Positions 60,762 through 64,000 of a stretch of DNA of 64,000 bases are shown here, piece after piece. Where the stretch lies: assembly GCF_910583865.1 (NCBI RefSeq), contig NZ_CAJTYX010000004.1:1-64000 (forward strand), given 5' to 3'. Every line of letters starts with the position of its first letter. Positions within the stretch are counted from its first letter, which is position 1. Source of the stretch: an uncultured Muribaculum sp. (GTDB lineage Bacteria > Bacteroidota > Bacteroidia > Bacteroidales > Muribaculaceae). The notes below the pieces were generated by a model. The model was not told where the DNA came from, did no database searches, and saw nothing but the letters and a program-made list of their open reading frames with translations. A program made the position numbers and the translations under genes.

Positions 60762-61460
60762 ATGAAACTTGTAAAGATTACTGGTGCAGTCCTTTTGTCA
60801 GGTCTGCTGTTCGCATCCTCCGGATGTAACTCAATGTCTACCACCGGCAAGGGTGCCCTCATCGGCGGTGGTGGCGGTGGTGCGCTCGGCGCAGGTATCG
60901 GTGCGCTTATCGGCGGCGGCAAGGGTGCTGCCATCGGCACGGCCATCGGTGCTGCCGTAGGCGCGGGAGCAGGAGCGCTTATCGGGCAGAAGATGCAGAA
61001 GCAGCAGGAGCAGCTGGCACAGACTCTTCCCGACGCGCAGGTGGAGCAGACCACCGACCAGAACGGTCTACAGGCCATCAAGGTTACTTTCGACGGTGGC
61101 ATCCTGTTCCCGACAGGCAAATACACGCTCAACTCTTCAGCGCAGCAGGATCTTAGCAACTTCGCCGTGTCGCTTAAGCAGAACCCGCTCACCGACGTGC
61201 AGATTCTCGGCTTCACTGACAACACCGGCTCTTATGCCGTCAACGAGAAGCTTTCCAACCAGCGCGCCGACGCGGTGATGTCATATCTGGTAAACTCCGG
61301 AGTGTCACCTACGCGTCTATCCGCCAAGGGTATCCCTATGGCTGACTACATAGCCTCAAACGATACTCCTGCCGGACGTGCACAGAACCGCCGCGTGGAG
61401 ATTTACATCACGGCTTCTCCCCAGATGGTGCAGGCCGCCGAGAACGGCCAGCTCAAATAA
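60762..61460 (+). CDS. OmpA family lipoprotein with glycine-zipper segment
   Basis: A 232-residue lipoprotein (MKLVKITGAVLLSGLLFASSGC). Residues about 30-90 form a glycine zipper of small residues (GALIGGGGGGALGAGIGALI) that may enter the membrane. An OmpA-like peptidoglycan-binding domain follows (ILFPTGKYTLNSSAQQDL, ILGFTDNTGSYAVNEKLSNQ, RAQNRRVEIYI). It anchors the outer membrane to peptidoglycan, as in YiaD-type proteins. The start at 60762 is preferred to 60702, since the longer frame adds a basic, non-signal N-terminus. Confidence 0.93.
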   Translation: MKLVKITGAVLLSGLLFASSGCNSMSTTGKGALIGGGGGGALGAGIGALIGGGKGAAIGTAIGAAVGAGAGALIGQKMQKQQEQLAQTLPDAQVEQTTDQNGLQAIKVTFDGGILFPTGKYTLNSSAQQDLSNFAVSLKQNPLTDVQILGFTDNTGSYAVNEKLSNQRADAVMSYLVNSGVSPTRLSAKGIPMADYIASNDTPAGRAQNRRVEIYITASPQMVQAAENGQLK

Positions 61461-61501
61461 TCCGGCTGATGTAGATTATCTGACAATACATTTAAAAACA
61501 G

Positions 61502-61535
61502 CGACGGTGTGCGGATTTGATTCCGCACACCGTCG
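61502..61535. terminator. Bidirectional terminator between the OmpA lipoprotein gene and gyrA
   Basis: Perfect 14-bp arms CGACGGTGTGCGGA and TCCGCACACCGTCG enclose a short loop between convergent genes. CGCTTTATGG follows on the plus strand. Confidence 0.8.
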
Positions 61536-61564
61536 TCGCTTTATGGTTATTGATTCGGGTGGAA

Positions 61565-64000
61565 TCAATCGTCGGTGTTTTCGTCGGAGGATGTTTCCTC
61601 TACATCTTCGATTTCGATGTCATCGTCCTGGTCATCGGTATCGGCTGAGAATTCCACTTCCTCTTGATCGGCCTCGTCGACGAGGATGTCGCTGTCGACC
61701 GCTTCCTCGGGATCGGAGTCCACGCAGCATACGGATGCTATTGTGTCGTTGCGCTTCTCGAGGTTGATGAGGCGCACGCCCTGGGTAGCGCGTCCGGCCA
61801 CGCGGATGTCGCTTGCATGGATGCGGATGGTTATGCCGCTCTGGTTGATGATGATGAGGTCGTTGTCATCGTTCACACTCAGGAATCCTACCAGCGGGCC
61901 TGTCTTGTCGGTGACGTTGATGGTTTTCATTCCCTTGCCGCCTCGGTTGTGGGCCGTGTAGGCGTCGAGGGCTGTACGCTTGCCGTAGCCGTTCTCCGAA
62001 ATGACCATAACAGTGTTGGTGCTGTCAGGCTCCATGGTAATCATGCCGATCACCTCGTTGTCGCCCTCCACGCGCATGCCCCTTACTCCGGTCGACACTC
62101 GTCCCATAGCGCGTAGCGAGGATGTCGCGAAGCGTATGGCCTTGCCCTCCTTGGCGGCGAGCAGTATGGTCGATTCGTTGTCGGTCAGCTCTACGCCTAT
62201 CAGGCTGTCATCCTCGCGTATGATGATGGCTTTCTTGCCCTTTGACATGACGCGTGCGTATTCTGTGAGCGACGTTTTCTTGACCACTCCCTTGCGGGTG
62301 GCGAACACGAGGAAGTGCGACCCTGTGAATTCGGGGTCGTCGAGCTGCTTGCATGCGATGTAGGCACGCACCTTGTCGCCCGGTTCGATGTCAAGCAGGT
62401 TCTGCAGGGCGCGTCCCTTGCTGTTCTTCGCGCCTTCGGGAAGCTCGTAGACCTTCATCTTGTAGACGAGTCCGCGGTCGGTGAAGAAGAGCATGGTGTT
62501 GTGCATCGACGCAGGGTAGATATGCTCGATGAAGTCCTCGTCGCGTGTGTTGGAGCCGCGTGATCCCACTCCGCCGCGGGCCTGGGCGCGGAACTCGCTC
62601 AGAGGCGTGCGCTTGATGTAGCCAAGGTGGGAGATGGTGATGATCATGTCGTCGTCGGCATAGAAGTCCTCGGCGTTGAAGTCGCCTGCGGTGTAGTCGA
62701 TGTCGGTCTTGCGCGCGTCGCCGTATTTGTCGCGTATCTCCAGCAGCTCGCTTTTGATAAGCTCGCGGCACTCGTGCTCGTCGCTGAGTATGAGGTTTAG
62801 GTGGTCGATTAGTCGCTCAAGGTCGGCATACTGTTGGCGCAGCTTGTCCTGCTCCAGTTTGGCGAGGCTGCGGAGTTTCATCTCCACGATGGCGAGTGTC
62901 TGCGGCTCGGAAAGTTCGAACCGTGCCGCAAGCTGTGCACGTGCGTCCTCTACGGAATCGGCGCTCTTGATGATCTGTATGACTTCGTCGATATTGGCTT
63001 CGGCGATGATCAGGCCCTCCAGTATGTGGGCGCGCTCCTCGGCCTTGCGAAGCTCGAAGCGGGTGCGGCGGATTACAACCTCGTGGCGGTGGTCTATGAA
63101 TGCCTGCAACAGCTCTTTGAGGTTGAGGGTGCGCGGACGTCCGCCCACGATGGCAACGTTGTTGACCGAGAACGACGACTGCATCTGCGTGAGCTTGTAC
63201 AGCTTGTTGAGCACTACGTTGGCGTTGGCATCGCTCTTCAGGCGTATTACGATACGCATTCCCTTGTAGTCGCTCTCGTCGTTGAGGTCGGCGATACCGT
63301 CGATTTTCTTTTCATTGACGAGATCGGCGATATACTTTATCAGTTCGGCCTTGTTGACGTTGTAGGGGATTTCGGTCACGATGATATCCTCGTGGTTGGC
63401 GTGTGTCTCCACTTCCGCCTTTGCGCGTATCACGATGCGTCCGCGACCGGTTTCGAAAGCCTCTTTCACGCCGTTGTAGCCGTAGATAGTACCTCCGGTG
63501 GGGAAGTCGGGCGCCTTGATGTATTTCATCAGCTCCGCGATTGACAGTTCCGGATTGTCAACGAGCGCCACGGTGGCATTGATCGACTCGGTGAGGTTGT
63601 GAGGAGGCATGTTTGTAGCCATACCCACTGCGATTCCCGATGTGCCGTTTACAAGCAGGTTGGGGATGCGTGTGGGGAGCACGACCGGCTCCTGGCGGGA
63701 GTTGTCGTAGTTTGGCTGGAAATCGACCGTGTCGGAGTCGATGTCTGAGAGCATCTCCTCGCCTATGCGTTCGAGGCGCACCTCGGTGTAACGCATGGCA
63801 GCCGGGCCGTCACCGTCGACCGAACCGAAGTTGCCGTGGCCGTCGACCAGGGTGTAGCGTAGCGCCCAGGGCTGGGCCATGCGCACTACCGTGCCGTAGA
63901 TCGACGAGTCGCCGTGTGGGTGATACTTACCCATCACCTCGCCGACGCAGTTGGCCGATTTCTTGTGGGGATGGTCCGATGTATTGCCCATCTCGTTCAT
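61565..64000 (-). CDS. gyrA: DNA gyrase subunit A, N-terminal end outside the window
   Basis: The visible 811 codons lack only about the first 51 residues compared with E. coli GyrA. The breakage-reunion domain shows KYHPHGDSSIYG (quinolone region) and the active-site Tyr in AMRYTE. The C-terminal pinwheel includes the GyrA box as HNRGGKG, which marks gyrase and not topoisomerase IV ParC. The protein ends in a very acidic tail of about 55 residues (SADTDDQDDDIEIED). At the position equivalent to E. coli Ser83 it has Ser; at Asp87 it has Gly. The gene is convergent with the OmpA lipoprotein gene. Confidence 0.96.
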   Translation of the reverse strand: MNEMGNTSDHPHKKSANCVGEVMGKYHPHGDSSIYGTVVRMAQPWALRYTLVDGHGNFGSVDGDGPAAMRYTEVRLERIGEEMLSDIDSDTVDFQPNYDNSRQEPVVLPTRIPNLLVNGTSGIAVGMATNMPPHNLTESINATVALVDNPELSIAELMKYIKAPDFPTGGTIYGYNGVKEAFETGRGRIVIRAKAEVETHANHEDIIVTEIPYNVNKAELIKYIADLVNEKKIDGIADLNDESDYKGMRIVIRLKSDANANVVLNKLYKLTQMQSSFSVNNVAIVGGRPRTLNLKELLQAFIDHRHEVVIRRTRFELRKAEERAHILEGLIIAEANIDEVIQIIKSADSVEDARAQLAARFELSEPQTLAIVEMKLRSLAKLEQDKLRQQYADLERLIDHLNLILSDEHECRELIKSELLEIRDKYGDARKTDIDYTAGDFNAEDFYADDDMIITISHLGYIKRTPLSEFRAQARGGVGSRGSNTRDEDFIEHIYPASMHNTMLFFTDRGLVYKMKVYELPEGAKNSKGRALQNLLDIEPGDKVRAYIACKQLDDPEFTGSHFLVFATRKGVVKKTSLTEYARVMSKGKKAIIIREDDSLIGVELTDNESTILLAAKEGKAIRFATSSLRAMGRVSTGVRGMRVEGDNEVIGMITMEPDSTNTVMVISENGYGKRTALDAYTAHNRGGKGMKTINVTDKTGPLVGFLSVNDDNDLIIINQSGITIRIHASDIRVAGRATQGVRLINLEKRNDTIASVCCVDSDPEEAVDSDILVDEADQEEVEFSADTDDQDDDIEIEDVEETSSDENTDD

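Noticed and set aside
60840..61000. GGCGGTGGTGGCGGTGG-like run as an intergenic repeat
   Set aside because: It is coding sequence for the glycine zipper of the OmpA-family lipoprotein.

Overview
The window comes from a Bacteroidales genome, most likely a gut Muribaculaceae or Bacteroidaceae member. The evidence is a SusC/SusD pair, a hybrid two-component system, many lipoproteins, start codons without Shine-Dalgarno sequences, and promoters of the Bacteroidetes type (TTTG about 20 bp before TAnnTTTG). No transposase, integrase, CRISPR array or rRNA gene is visible. The only RNA gene is a truncated tRNA-Arg at the left edge. Family assignments come from reading motifs; no database search was run.

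Left part (0.3-20.1 kb): a carbohydrate-degradation cluster. On the minus strand are a 1503-residue fusion of a glutaminase-A-like (DUF4965-type) protein with a GH2-like enzyme, an intact GH43, a GH115 alpha-glucuronidase gene broken by one in-frame TAA, and an aldose 1-epimerase. This set suits decorated xylan or arabinoxylan. Divergent from it are a 906-residue secreted lectin-like protein with a tandem internal duplication, a hybrid two-component regulator and a GH76 enzyme. A convergent GH43-like lipoprotein appears to lack both catalytic aspartates.

Middle part (20.4-37.6 kb): a second locus on the plus strand. It holds a stand-alone paralogue of the DUF4965-type half, then an IPT/NHL surface lipoprotein, SusC, SusD, a DUF4973-like lipoprotein, a second GH76, a metallophosphoesterase, a GH31 and a PI-PLC-like phosphodiesterase. 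GH76 endo-alpha-1,6-mannanase activity together with phosphoinositol and phosphate cleavage suggests a phosphorylated or lipid-anchored mannan as substrate.

Right part (37.7-64 kb): mostly housekeeping genes. These are mutS2, an NlpC/P60 lipoprotein, gdhA, a DUF4293 membrane protein, a GNAT protein, a GSCFA protein, a Dabb protein, an ABC-F ATPase with a degenerate second ATPase site, two secreted or lipoprotein genes, an alpha/beta hydrolase, alaS, an M23 peptidase, a MerR regulator, two related outer-membrane barrels, an acyl-CoA synthetase, an OmpA lipoprotein and the 3' part of gyrA.

Two non-coding signals stand out. (1) The box TTGAACAG lies exactly 30 bp upstream of the -7 element at three promoters: both DUF4965-type genes and the 906-residue gene. 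It is probably the activator site of a local regulon. (2) At least nine intergenic loci between 45.4 and 58.9 kb carry degenerate tandem repeats with a 9-bp period; I found none among the sugar-degradation genes.
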